Source of the DNA: Nitrososphaerota archaeon
Lineage (GTDB): Archaea > Thermoproteota > Nitrososphaeria > Nitrososphaerales > Nitrosopumilaceae
Reading direction: 5' to 3'
DNA: 15,820 nucleotides
NCBI GenBank assembly: GCA_002730325.1
Contig: PBZV01000014.1
Coordinates: 15,975 to 31,794 of the forward strand
Shown here: piece after piece, positions 6,338 to 12,887 of the stretch
How positions within the stretch are numbered: position 1 is the first letter of the stretch
Layout: every line of letters begins with the position of its first letter
Translations under genes and position numbers: made by a program
Notes under the pieces: model-generated
The model's database searches: none
The model's input: only the letters and a program-made list of their open reading frames with translations
What the model was told of the DNA's origin: nothing

Positions 6338-6658
6338 ATGTTGAGTGAAAAAGGCAAATATGCATCAGCTACTGAAAATAGAAGATTTGTATGGACAGAG
6401 ATTATTTGGCCATTAATTTTGGAAATTAATGATGTGGTATTTACATTAAAACAATTTCAAAACAAAAGACAAAAAGTATGTGAAGAAAAAAATATTTCAA
6501 TAAGCGTCCCTTCAAGAGGATTAGCATCATTACTACAAAAAGGAATTATACTAAAAGAAAAAAATATCTATTCTATTCATTACAAATTAATCCCATATAT
6601 GAGATTAAGAGCAACATGCGATTATGCAATTGCAATCCACGAAGTCAGAATAAAGTAA
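6338..6658 (+). CDS. Conserved-looking hypothetical protein, 106 aa, possible winged helix
   Basis: I do not recognise the family. The protein is basic with no signal peptide or clear membrane span. Residues 18-50 (FVWTEIIWPLILEIN, then TLKQFQNKRQKVCEE) look helical. SVPSRGLASLLQKGII (about 56-71) resembles a recognition helix, and LKEKNIYSIHYKLIP has the look of a beta-wing. That order fits a winged helix-turn-helix, so a transcription regulator is possible but unproven. A TATA box lies about 25 bp before the ATG and no ribosome binding site is visible, typical of a leaderless gene. It is divergent from the YkgJ-family gene with only 35 bp between starts and is followed 44 bp later by a tRNA gene on the same strand. 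Confidence 0.72.
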   Translation: MLSEKGKYASATENRRFVWTEIIWPLILEINDVVFTLKQFQNKRQKVCEEKNISISVPSRGLASLLQKGIILKEKNIYSIHYKLIPYMRLRATCDYAIAIHEVRIK

Positions 6659-6670
6659 TACGGCAAATCA

Positions 6671-6679
6671 TTATATTCT
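6671..6679 (+). promoter_or_regulatory. TATA box (box A) of tRNA-Gln
   Basis: TTATATTCT is centred about 28 bp before the mature 5' end of the tRNA at 6703, the standard position for an archaeal tRNA promoter. Confidence 0.6.
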
Positions 6680-6702
6680 AAAACACCAGAATTGGTTTTG
6701 GT

Positions 6703-6790
6703 AGCCCGATAGTCTAGCGGTCAAGGATTCTGCCCTCTGGATCTCAAGAGTGGATAGGCGGGGACGGCAGTTCGAATCTGCCTCGGGCTA
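6703..6790 (+). tRNA. tRNA-Gln (anticodon CTG) with a 15-nt intron
   Basis: A full cloverleaf can be drawn. Acceptor stem AGCCCGA (6703-6709) pairs perfectly with TCGGGCT (6783-6789), discriminator A at 6790. D arm GTCT/GGAT (6712-6715/6725-6728) with AGCGGTCAA loop. Anticodon stem CTGCC (6730-6734) pairs with GGCGG (6757-6761), one T-G wobble. T arm GGCAG/CTGCC encloses TTCGAAT. The region between the anticodon-stem strands is 22 nt rather than 7. Removing 15 nt (6741-6755) leaves the loop CTCTGGA, giving anticodon CTG (6737-6739) with G37 and A38; this fits the AGCCCG acceptor and C-T-N-T-G-G-A loop of archaeal tRNA-Gln. The spliced length is 73 nt. CCA is not encoded. It decodes CAG; a separate TTG isoacceptor would be expected elsewhere. 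Confidence 0.92.
6741..6755 (+). other. tRNA intron at the canonical 37/38 position
   Basis: The 15 extra bases lie between G37 (6740) and A38 (6756). The loop bases CTCT (6735-6738) can pair with AGAG (6747-6750) inside the intron, leaving GGA as a 3-nt bulge whose expected cut (after its second base) falls exactly at 37/38. The other bulge is not a clean 3 nt, so the bulge-helix-bulge is relaxed. Because an A flanks both ends, the cut could be shifted one base without changing the product. Confidence 0.78.
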
Positions 6791-6794
6791 CTGT

Positions 6795-6813
6795 AAAAAT
6801 TTTCTTGTAAAAA
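6795..6813. terminator. Shared AT-rich terminator between tRNA-Gln and rps7
   Basis: The 25-bp convergent gap holds a direct repeat TGTAAAAATT. Read on the minus strand this gives two T5 runs (6813-6809 and 6799-6795) directly after the rps7 stop. On the plus strand T4 (6800-6803) follows the tRNA. Both transcripts could end here. Confidence 0.5.
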
Positions 6814-6815
6814 TT

Positions 6816-7415
6816 CTATCGGGATGCTTGTGCTATTCTTTCTAACTCATTTTTCTTCTTGACAGAAGGAGCAGAAGAATCATTGTTTGCAGCAAGCATT
6901 AGTTGTTCAGCCATATGTTCTTCAATAGGTTTTGGATTTGAGAATGTTGCTTCTTTGATAGCATCAGAGATAAATTTCAAAGCCAAGTCAACTCTTCTAA
7001 TTGGAGCAACATCAACTGATACATGGTAAACAGTACCACCATAAACAATTCTAGTTGTATCCTCATTTGGTGCAGAAAACTCTACTGCTCTTACTAATAC
7101 CTCAACAGGGTTTTGACCAGTCTTTAAGGAAATAATATCAAATGCTGTTTTTACGGTGTTGAGGACTTTGGTTTTCTTACCAGTCATTCTACCTGTATTT
7201 TTTGCATATTTTTTACCAAAATGCATTGTTTTATTCATTAATCTCTCAACAATGTTAACATCAGCTTTGTTGAATCGTTTAAGGGCTGAACGACCATAAG
7301 TGTATGGTAAAACTTGTTTTCTCAAAGAAATTGCAGTTTTTAATCCAGGATCTTTTACTTCAATATCAGATAAATCCCATTTTCTAAATAGTAGTAAGTT
7401 TTTAGTTTCAGCCAT
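6816..7415 (-). CDS. rps7: Ribosomal protein uS7
   Basis: A 199-residue small-subunit protein that nucleates folding of the 16S rRNA 3' domain and lies near the decoding/exit site. Archaeal uS7 features seen are the N-terminal KNLLLFRKWDLSDIEVKDPGLK, the GRSALKRFNKADVNIVERLMN helix, RMTGKKTK, then TGQNPVEVLVRAVE and the APIRRVDLALKFI segment typical of all S7 proteins. The start at 7415 (MAETKN) is preferred over an ATG at 7448, which lies inside rps12: a clear AAGGAG (7424-7429) sits 8 nt before it, and the 11 extra residues would be unusual. The gap to rps12 is 4 bp, so the two are translationally linked. It is the last gene of the minus-strand cluster. Confidence 0.96.
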   Translation of the reverse strand: MAETKNLLLFRKWDLSDIEVKDPGLKTAISLRKQVLPYTYGRSALKRFNKADVNIVERLMNKTMHFGKKYAKNTGRMTGKKTKVLNTVKTAFDIISLKTGQNPVEVLVRAVEFSAPNEDTTRIVYGGTVYHVSVDVAPIRRVDLALKFISDAIKEATFSNPKPIEEHMAEQLMLAANNDSSAPSVKKKNELERIAQASR

Positions 7416-7419
7416 TTCT

Positions 7420-7857
7420 CTATCTCCTTGGTTTCTCCTTCTTTCCAATTACTAATTCATGAAGTGATGTACCATTAACTTTGAAAACTTTGAATCTAAC
7501 TCCAGGAATATCTCCCATCGCACCACCTTGTGTTGCACCCATTCCTTGAATGTGAACCTCATCGTGTTCATCAATAAAGTTCATGGCACCATCTCGTGGC
7601 AAAAATGCAGTGACTGTTTTACCATTTTTAATTAATTGAACTCTAACACATTTTCTGATTGCAGAGTTTGGTTGTTTTGCTGCAATACCTACTTTTTCTA
7701 AAACAATACCTCTTGCCTGCGGAGCACCTCCAAGAGGATCAGCTTTTTTATCAATTCCAAGCTCTCTTCTTTTGTAGGTAGAGATTGCCCATCTTTGTTT
7801 TTTCTTTTTAGTGGTTAATACTCTACCAGCAAATAATCCAAGAGGTGATTTTCTCAA
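7420..7857 (-). CDS. rps12: Ribosomal protein uS12
   Basis: A 145-residue small-subunit protein of the decoding centre. Seen: archaeal N-terminus [12 protein letters not shown], a lysine-rich stretch, [20 protein letters not shown], the universal [15 protein letters not shown] (61-75), [10 protein letters not shown] and the C-terminal [14 protein letters not shown]. The start codon is TTG at 7857-7855. There is no in-frame ATG that preserves the conserved N-terminus, and GGAG (7870-7867) lies 9 nt upstream, so TTG is well supported. It begins 3 bp after the nusA-like stop and ends 4 bp before the rps7 start, placing it in the middle of a tight nusA-rps12-rps7 operon. Confidence 0.97.
   Translation of the reverse strand: MRKSPLGLFAGRVLTTKKKKQRWAISTYKRRELGIDKKADPLGGAPQARGIVLEKVGIAAKQPNSAIRKCVRVQLIKNGKTVTAFLPRDGAMNFIDEHDEVHIQGMGATQGGAMGDIPGVRFKVFKVNGTSLHELVIGKKEKPRR
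7424..7429 (-). promoter_or_regulatory. Ribosome binding site that fixes the rps7 start
   Basis: AAGGAG on the minus strand lies 8 nt before the ATG at 7415 and inside the last codons of rps12. It supports the shorter uS7 and coupled translation. Confidence 0.75.
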
Positions 7858-7860
7858 TTT

Positions 7861-8325
7861 CTATATCTCCATTTGCACCCTTTCAGGACTATTAATCAAA
7901 ACACTACTAATGTCAAAATATCTTTTTGCAAGAAGTCTTGCTTTCTCAGCATTTCTTCCTTCTCTACCAACAACAATTCCCTTCTTTCTTGGGTCTACCA
8001 AGACAATTGCTTGTTTAGAACCATCTAAACGAGTATTAAGTTTAACTTCAGAAATAAATTTTGGATTAAGTAAACTTGCAATAAATTTAGCAGGATCTTC
8101 ATTAAATTCTACTAATTCAACATTTCTTTTAATAATATTTTGTAATGATTTGATATGCATTCCACCCTTGCCAATTGCAAGACCCATCTTACCATTATTA
8201 ACAACAAAAATTACTCTATCTTGTTTTTCATCATCTATACAATCACGTGCAGTAGCACCAGTAACATTTTGGAACAATGACATCATACGCATTTGATCGG
8301 TTGAAAGTTTAATTGATTGTGTCAT
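7861..8325 (-). CDS. nusA: NusA-like KH-domain transcription factor, archaeal
   Basis: A 154-residue protein with two KH RNA-binding domains and none of the N-terminal RNA-polymerase-binding or S1 parts of bacterial NusA, as is normal for the archaeal form. KH GxxG loops are GKGG at 52-55 (context LAIGKGGMHIKSLQ) and GREG at 120-123 (context IVVGREGRNAEKARLL). It is expected to bind nascent RNA; its exact effect on archaeal transcription is less well known than for bacterial NusA. The ATG at 8325 has AGG about 7 nt upstream (8334-8332). It sits between rpl30e and rps12, its conserved archaeal position, and a TATA-like TTTAAAT upstream suggests an internal promoter. Confidence 0.94.
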   Translation of the reverse strand: MTQSIKLSTDQMRMMSLFQNVTGATARDCIDDEKQDRVIFVVNNGKMGLAIGKGGMHIKSLQNIIKRNVELVEFNEDPAKFIASLLNPKFISEVKLNTRLDGSKQAIVLVDPRKKGIVVGREGRNAEKARLLAKRYFDISSVLINSPERVQMEI

Positions 8326-8348
8326 AAGATGTCCTATTTATCTCCAAC

Positions 8349-8354
8349 AAAAAA
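8349..8354 (-). terminator. Possible T6 terminator after rpl30e
   Basis: T6 on the minus strand, about 35 nt after the rpl30e stop, in the 63-bp gap before nusA. It lies just downstream of a TATA-like element, so it may be a partial terminator followed by re-initiation. Confidence 0.35.
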
Positions 8355-8361
8355 TGTCTCA

Positions 8362-8368
8362 TTTAAAT
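8362..8368 (-). promoter_or_regulatory. Probable internal promoter for nusA-rps12-rps7
   Basis: GATTTAAAT on the minus strand, centred about 40 bp before the nusA ATG. Transcription would start near 8339, leaving a leader of roughly 14 nt that retains the AGG ribosome binding site. Confidence 0.45.
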
Positions 8369-8388
8369 CTACATTCAAAATAATACAA

Positions 8389-8712
8389 CTATTCATTTTT
8401 TTTCTCAGCTTCCATGTCTTTTAAAATTGATTTGATGTTTGCATCATCTATTGATGTAAATGAAATTGTTGAAATTCTGAATTGTAAGCCACATAATCTT
8501 CCTAATGCGACTGAAGTTCCTTGAAAGTTTACTAACGGTATTTTTTCTTTTTTTGCATCTGACTCAATTTTCTCAATCATTTCTTTTTTTACAGATTGAG
8601 TTAACACGATTAGCTTGGAATTTTTAACAGAGTTCAAAACTTGCCTAGTACCCATTGTTAATTTTTCCTCTTTGAGGGCATCCTTTAATGATTTTTCAAG
8701 TATCTTACTCAT
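8389..8712 (-). CDS. rpl30e: Ribosomal protein eL30
   Basis: A 107-residue protein of the L7Ae/L30e fold, a large-subunit ribosomal protein shared by archaea and eukaryotes. Seen: KILEKSLKDALKEEKLTMGTRQVLNSVKNSKLIVL, the pattern of the first helix and strand of eL30, then an IPLVNFQGTSVALGRLCG segment matching the conserved SxxLGxxCG motif, followed by the last strand (RISTISF) and a charged tail. Position between the RNA polymerase genes and nusA is the standard archaeal one and separates it from L7Ae paralogues. ATG at 8712 is preceded by AAGG and, further up, by a good TATA box, so it likely opens its own transcript. Confidence 0.94.
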   Translation of the reverse strand: MSKILEKSLKDALKEEKLTMGTRQVLNSVKNSKLIVLTQSVKKEMIEKIESDAKKEKIPLVNFQGTSVALGRLCGLQFRISTISFTSIDDANIKSILKDMEAEKKNE

Positions 8713-8833
8713 TTTTCCTTAAGTCGATCGTCTCTGTAGGGCTTTATAGGTTTATTGAAGATTTAAACATAAAGAAGTATGAAAAAGCCAAACAAGTAAA
8801 CATCAATCAGATAGAAAATGATTTGTTAAATAT
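8713..8833. other. Intergenic gap between the Sm-like gene and rpl30e
   Basis: 121 bp without a convincing gene. It holds the rpl30e TATA box (8742-8748) and a T5 on the minus strand (8786-8782) that could end the rpoB-rpoA-Sm transcript. No RNA structure was recognised. Confidence 0.5.
8742..8748 (-). promoter_or_regulatory. TATA box of rpl30e
   Basis: TATAAAG on the minus strand, centred about 33 bp before the ATG at 8712, giving a predicted leader of about 6 nt. The best TATA match in the minus-strand cluster. Confidence 0.6.
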
Positions 8834-9064
8834 TTAGGATTCTTCTTTTGGTAAGGAAATTAACAAAATGTTATCTCCACGTAATAAAATTTTTCCAACT
8901 TTTTCAGTTTTCCCATCAGCTGTTTCTTCTGTATCCTCTAATGTTAAGTTCATGTGAATATCAAAGTCTTTGAGAATTCCAGTAACAGTATGAGTATTTC
9001 TTAATCGAAGTAGAACTTTTTTGTTCTTGTTTTTCATCATTAATGTAGAAATTTCGTCAGCCAT
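8834..9064 (-). CDS. Sm-like archaeal RNA-binding protein (LSm/SmAP)
   Basis: A 76-residue Sm-fold protein, expected to form a heptameric ring that binds U-rich RNA. The Sm1 motif spans about residues 17-44 (KVLLRLRNTHTVTGILKDFDIHMNLTLED), with the RNA-contacting D35-x-H-M-N39. Sm2 is ILLRGDNILLI (59-69), carrying the diagnostic RGD triplet. Between them is a short acidic loop (TEETADGKTEK). The size is normal. It lies 21 bp after rpoA on the same strand with AAGGT a few bases before the ATG, so it is likely transcribed with the polymerase subunits, which suits a role in handling nascent or U-rich terminal RNA. That role is inference. Confidence 0.94.
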   Translation of the reverse strand: MADEISTLMMKNKNKKVLLRLRNTHTVTGILKDFDIHMNLTLEDTEETADGKTEKVGKILLRGDNILLISLPKEES

Positions 9065-9085
9065 GATAATTACCTTAATTCACAT

Positions 9086-12000
9086 TTACTCCTTTTTCTT
9101 TTTACTTACTTGCATGTAGAGGTCAACAGTACCACTTCCAATTGGAATGTTACTTCCGACAATTACATTTTCAGTAATTCCTTTGAGTTGTTCAACTTCT
9201 CCTCCAAGTGCAGCATGCGCAATTGTTGGAACAGTAATTTCAAATGCAGCTCTTGCAAGTACACTATCTTTAGTTCCTGCAATGCCATGTCGACCGATTT
9301 GTTGCATGTATCCACGTGAACACATTAAATCAGATACTAACATAATGTATCTATTATCAACTTCTAATCCTTGATCGCCTAGAGTATGATTAAGTTCATC
9401 AATCAATGCATTTCTTGCAGCTTCAATTCCTAAAGTTCCTGCAATTTCAAATACATTGTTTGTTCTGACATTTTTGTTATCAATTCCTTTGACTTCAAGC
9501 ACTCTAGCAATGTTAGAACCAGTTGTTTGAATGACCCATTCGTCATCTTTTTGAACAAGGGTAACTCGTTCAATATCTGGAACTCCTTTTACAGTAGTGT
9601 TTAGAACTTTATTTCTTATTGCAATAACTGTTGCAGTATCAGACTCCTCAACAAGGTTTAGAGTAATTAATGAATCAACAACTTCCATCTTGAATTTTTT
9701 GTTAGATGATAATGCAGCTTCAACTTCAGATATTGAACAGCCTCTTTCTCGTAATCTGTTTTCACTTAAAATTAATTTGATTTGAGTAGAATAATCAGTT
9801 TCACTGTCAGCAAGTAATGCACTAACTTTAGTTTGTAAAACATTTCTTGCAACCTCAATTGCTTTTTCTCGAGATTTCTTTGATTCGTTATCAAGATAGA
9901 TATCCATAGTTGGAGTTACTGGTTTCTTTCTTGCGTCTACTAATTCAATTAATCTTGGTAAACCTAATGTGACGTTTCTTTCTTTAATTCCTGCAAAGTG
10001 GAATGTTCTCAAAGTCATCTGAGTACCAGGTTCACCAATGGATTGTGCAGTGACAATTCCCACAGCAGCACCCGGTTCTACTTTGGCTTTATTGTATAGA
10101 GATAATCCTTTCTTACATACAGCCTCAACACCAACCTTACTTAATCCAGATTTATGTAACGCATCAAATACATTCTTTGTTAATCTTGGATTGAATGTTT
10201 TGGTATACTTTTTAGTCAAAGTTTCAATTTCTTCTTTGGTAGCTTTCTTTCCAGAGTCAGTAATGGTTTGAGATTCAGTTAGTCTGACAGTGTTGAATGC
10301 TTCACCATGATCACTTTTTTGTACATCGATTCCATCTTCACCATAAAGGAATTGGACAATATGTCCATGTGGATCTCTTACTGTTCCATCATATTCTAAT
10401 CTAATGTGTTCTAATGCGTTGATCAATCTACGTTGCATGTAACCACTTTGTTGTGTTCTAACTGCAGTATCTACTAGTCCTTCACGACCACCCATTGCAT
10501 GGAAAAAGAATTCTAGTGCGGTAAGACCTGTTCTATAATTTGATTTTACAAATCCATGAGCATCAGGATTTGTATCATTTTCTTTATAATGTGTTAAAGC
10601 ACGATTGTTATAGCCATCATTCATTCTATTTCCTCTTCTTGATTGTTGGCCTAAAGCACCTGCCATCTGACCTACGTTTAATGATGAACCTCTGGCACCA
10701 GTTGTTGCCATAATTTTTCCAGCATTAGAATCATCAAGTGAGTCATTTGCAGTTGAGCCAGCTTTGTCTCTTGCTTTTCCTAATTCATTAACAATGTATG
10801 CCTCTAAAGCTTCTTCTGCTTTCATACCTCTTGTAAGTTTGAGAGTTCCTTTTTCATATTGATCAGTCAAGTCAGATACAACATCATAAGTATCCTGAAT
10901 ATCATCAAGGATTTGTTGTACATTCTTTTCTGGAACTTCAAGATCACCATAACCATAACTAAATCCATAGTGTGTGATGAATTGTTTTACCATAATTAGA
11001 ATAGAGTTTAAGAAATTCTTGCCAATTTCATTTCCATAATCTTTTGCAATTCTGTGCAAAACACTTTCTGGCTCTTCTGCACCAATTGAAGTTTTATCAA
11101 TTACACCACTAATCAATTCACCATTTTTAATTACAACATCTTTTGGTTTTCCACCAGTTCCTTTTGACCACTTTGATGTAAGAACATAACTGAAGTCTTT
11201 TGGAAGGAACAAAGAGAAGAGTTGTTTACCAGTGTATGCTGGTTTTCCATCTTTAGTTTTAGATCCAGGTGTTGGTAATTTGTCAATATAACCACCAAGC
11301 ATTGCAAGATTTGAAAATTCTTGAACAGTTAGTGTTGTATCATCTTTAGTTAGAAGATATGCACCAGTTACAAAGTCTCTTAGGGCTCCAATAATTGGAC
11401 CACCATATCTTGGAGAGATTAATTGATCTTGAACTCTCATTAGCAAGATAGCTTCTGCTCTTGCTTCTTCACTTTGAGGAACGTGAAGATTCATCTCATC
11501 ACCATCAAAGTCTGCATTGTATGGAGGACATACGGATGGATGTAATCTGAATGTCTTTCCTGGAAGTACTCTAACATAGTGAGCCATGATGGACATCTGG
11601 TGAAGTGAAGGTTGTCGGTTAAACATCACAATGTCACCATCAGCAAGATGTCTTTCTACTAAATATCCAATTTCAAGTGTTTCAGCGATTGTAGAACGAT
11701 CTTCTACAAAGTCTAATCTAATTTTAACACCGTCTGGTCTAACAATATAATTTACACCTGGGAATTTTTCAGGCCCATTAATTACTAATTTTCTCATTCT
11801 CTCAATATTCCACTCTGTAACAATTTCAGGGATTGTCAATTTCATGGCAACTGCTTCTGGGACACCAACTTCAGACAAATCCAAGTTAGGATCAGGTGAA
11901 ATTACAGTTCTACTTGAAAAGTCAACTCTTTTTCCAGATAATGAACCTCTGAATCTACCTTCTTTTCCTTTGAGTCTTTGAGTTAATGTTTTTAGAGGAC

Positions 12001-12886
12001 GTCCAGAACGATGATGAGCTTGTGGAATTCCAGATACTTCATTATCAAAATATGTTGTTGTGTGATATTGTAATAGGTCAACCAAATCTTGAACAATTAA
12101 TGGGGGAGTTCCAGCATCCTTACTTTCTTTCAGTCTTTGATTTACTCTGATAATATCCACCATTTTGTGTGTCAAGTCATCTTCAGAACGAATTCCAGTT
12201 TCTAAAATAATTGATGGTCTAACAGTTACTGGTGGAACAGGGAATGCTTGTAGAATAAACCATTCTGGTCTTGCAGTAATAGGATCATAAGACAGGAGTG
12301 CCAAGTCTTCATCAAGAATTTGTGAAAATCTTTCTCTAATTGTAATTGGAAGTAATCTATGTTCTCCAATTTCTGTTTTTTCTACAAAGATTGTTGGTTT
12401 TGTAAAGATTAATTCATACTGTGTTTTTCCACAGTGAGGACATTCTTTTGCTTTTTTTGCTTTATCAATAATTTGTTCAGGAATACGTTTTTGAGAAATT
12501 GTGGTATATGCTGCTTTTTTATCTTTAATGTTTTTAAATGCCTGTAAGTCTTCTTGAGGGACTTTTAGTCTTGCACAAGAACGACATATGGATTGTAATA
12601 ATTTGTAAATATTATCAATAAATGCAATGTGTAAAATTGGTTCTGCAAGTTCTAAATGTCCAAAATGTCCAGGACATCTTGCTGCAGTATTTCCACATGT
12701 CAAACATTTTTGTCCAGGTTCAAGAGTTCCTAGTCTTCCATCCATCAAACCCCCTTGAACAGGCATTCCATCTTCATCATAAGTTTCAGGAGCAGTAATT
12801 TCTGCAACAGAATACTTTCTGATTTCAGTTGGAGACCATACAGAAAAACGAATTCCATCAATTGCTTTGATTGCTTGAATAGACAT
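9086..12886 (-). CDS. rpoA: DNA-directed RNA polymerase subunit A, unsplit (A'+A'')
   Basis: At 1266 residues this single frame contains both halves of the archaeal largest subunit. Zinc ligands in the clamp: C61, C64, C71, H74 (CLTCG ... CPGHFGH), then C101, C104, C149 and C152. The active-site NADFDGDEM is at 457-465, with D459, D461 and D463 holding the catalytic magnesium. The bridge-helix/trigger-loop region follows: FHAMGGREGLVDTAVRTQQSGY, then in the A'' half GAAVGIVTAQSIGEPGTQMTLRTFHFAG near residue 940. In Euryarchaeota and Crenarchaeota the gene breaks at roughly residues 870-900 here, but no stop, start or frameshift is present. The ATG at 12886 is 1 bp after the rpoB stop, with GGAG (12900-12897) 10 nt upstream inside rpoB, so the two subunits are translationally coupled. 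Confidence 0.98.
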   Translation of the reverse strand: MSIQAIKAIDGIRFSVWSPTEIRKYSVAEITAPETYDEDGMPVQGGLMDGRLGTLEPGQKCLTCGNTAARCPGHFGHLELAEPILHIAFIDNIYKLLQSICRSCARLKVPQEDLQAFKNIKDKKAAYTTISQKRIPEQIIDKAKKAKECPHCGKTQYELIFTKPTIFVEKTEIGEHRLLPITIRERFSQILDEDLALLSYDPITARPEWFILQAFPVPPVTVRPSIILETGIRSEDDLTHKMVDIIRVNQRLKESKDAGTPPLIVQDLVDLLQYHTTTYFDNEVSGIPQAHHRSGRPLKTLTQRLKGKEGRFRGSLSGKRVDFSSRTVISPDPNLDLSEVGVPEAVAMKLTIPEIVTEWNIERMRKLVINGPEKFPGVNYIVRPDGVKIRLDFVEDRSTIAETLEIGYLVERHLADGDIVMFNRQPSLHQMSIMAHYVRVLPGKTFRLHPSVCPPYNADFDGDEMNLHVPQSEEARAEAILLMRVQDQLISPRYGGPIIGALRDFVTGAYLLTKDDTTLTVQEFSNLAMLGGYIDKLPTPGSKTKDGKPAYTGKQLFSLFLPKDFSYVLTSKWSKGTGGKPKDVVIKNGELISGVIDKTSIGAEEPESVLHRIAKDYGNEIGKNFLNSILIMVKQFITHYGFSYGYGDLEVPEKNVQQILDDIQDTYDVVSDLTDQYEKGTLKLTRGMKAEEALEAYIVNELGKARDKAGSTANDSLDDSNAGKIMATTGARGSSLNVGQMAGALGQQSRRGNRMNDGYNNRALTHYKENDTNPDAHGFVKSNYRTGLTALEFFFHAMGGREGLVDTAVRTQQSGYMQRRLINALEHIRLEYDGTVRDPHGHIVQFLYGEDGIDVQKSDHGEAFNTVRLTESQTITDSGKKATKEEIETLTKKYTKTFNPRLTKNVFDALHKSGLSKVGVEAVCKKGLSLYNKAKVEPGAAVGIVTAQSIGEPGTQMTLRTFHFAGIKERNVTLGLPRLIELVDARKKPVTPTMDIYLDNESKKSREKAIEVARNVLQTKVSALLADSETDYSTQIKLILSENRLRERGCSISEVEAALSSNKKFKMEVVDSLITLNLVEESDTATVIAIRNKVLNTTVKGVPDIERVTLVQKDDEWVIQTTGSNIARVLEVKGIDNKNVRTNNVFEIAGTLGIEAARNALIDELNHTLGDQGLEVDNRYIMLVSDLMCSRGYMQQIGRHGIAGTKDSVLARAAFEITVPTIAHAALGGEVEQLKGITENVIVGSNIPIGSGTVDLYMQVSKKKKE

Positions 12887-12887
12887 C

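Noticed and set aside
6705..6788. Reading the tRNA as starting with GCCCGAT (tRNA-Glu-like D arm).
   Set aside because: That register gives a mismatch in the acceptor stem and breaks the T-arm spacing. Shifting two bases gives seven perfect acceptor pairs and a glutamine anticodon loop.
6795..6813. Direct repeat TGTAAAAATT as a possible attachment site next to a tRNA.
   Set aside because: The repeat is 10 bp of low complexity, both copies lie in the same 25-bp gap, and there is no integrase or inserted segment. It is better explained as a terminator.
7416..7448. Longer uS7 beginning at 7448.
   Set aside because: It would overlap rps12 by 29 bp and lacks a suitably spaced ribosome binding site, whereas the start at 7415 has AAGGAG 8 nt upstream.
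7811..8296. 161-aa plus-strand frame opposite nusA and rps12.
   Set aside because: It is antisense to two conserved genes and its leucine/serine/phenylalanine-rich composition is what the complement of AT-rich coding sequence gives; not a real membrane protein.
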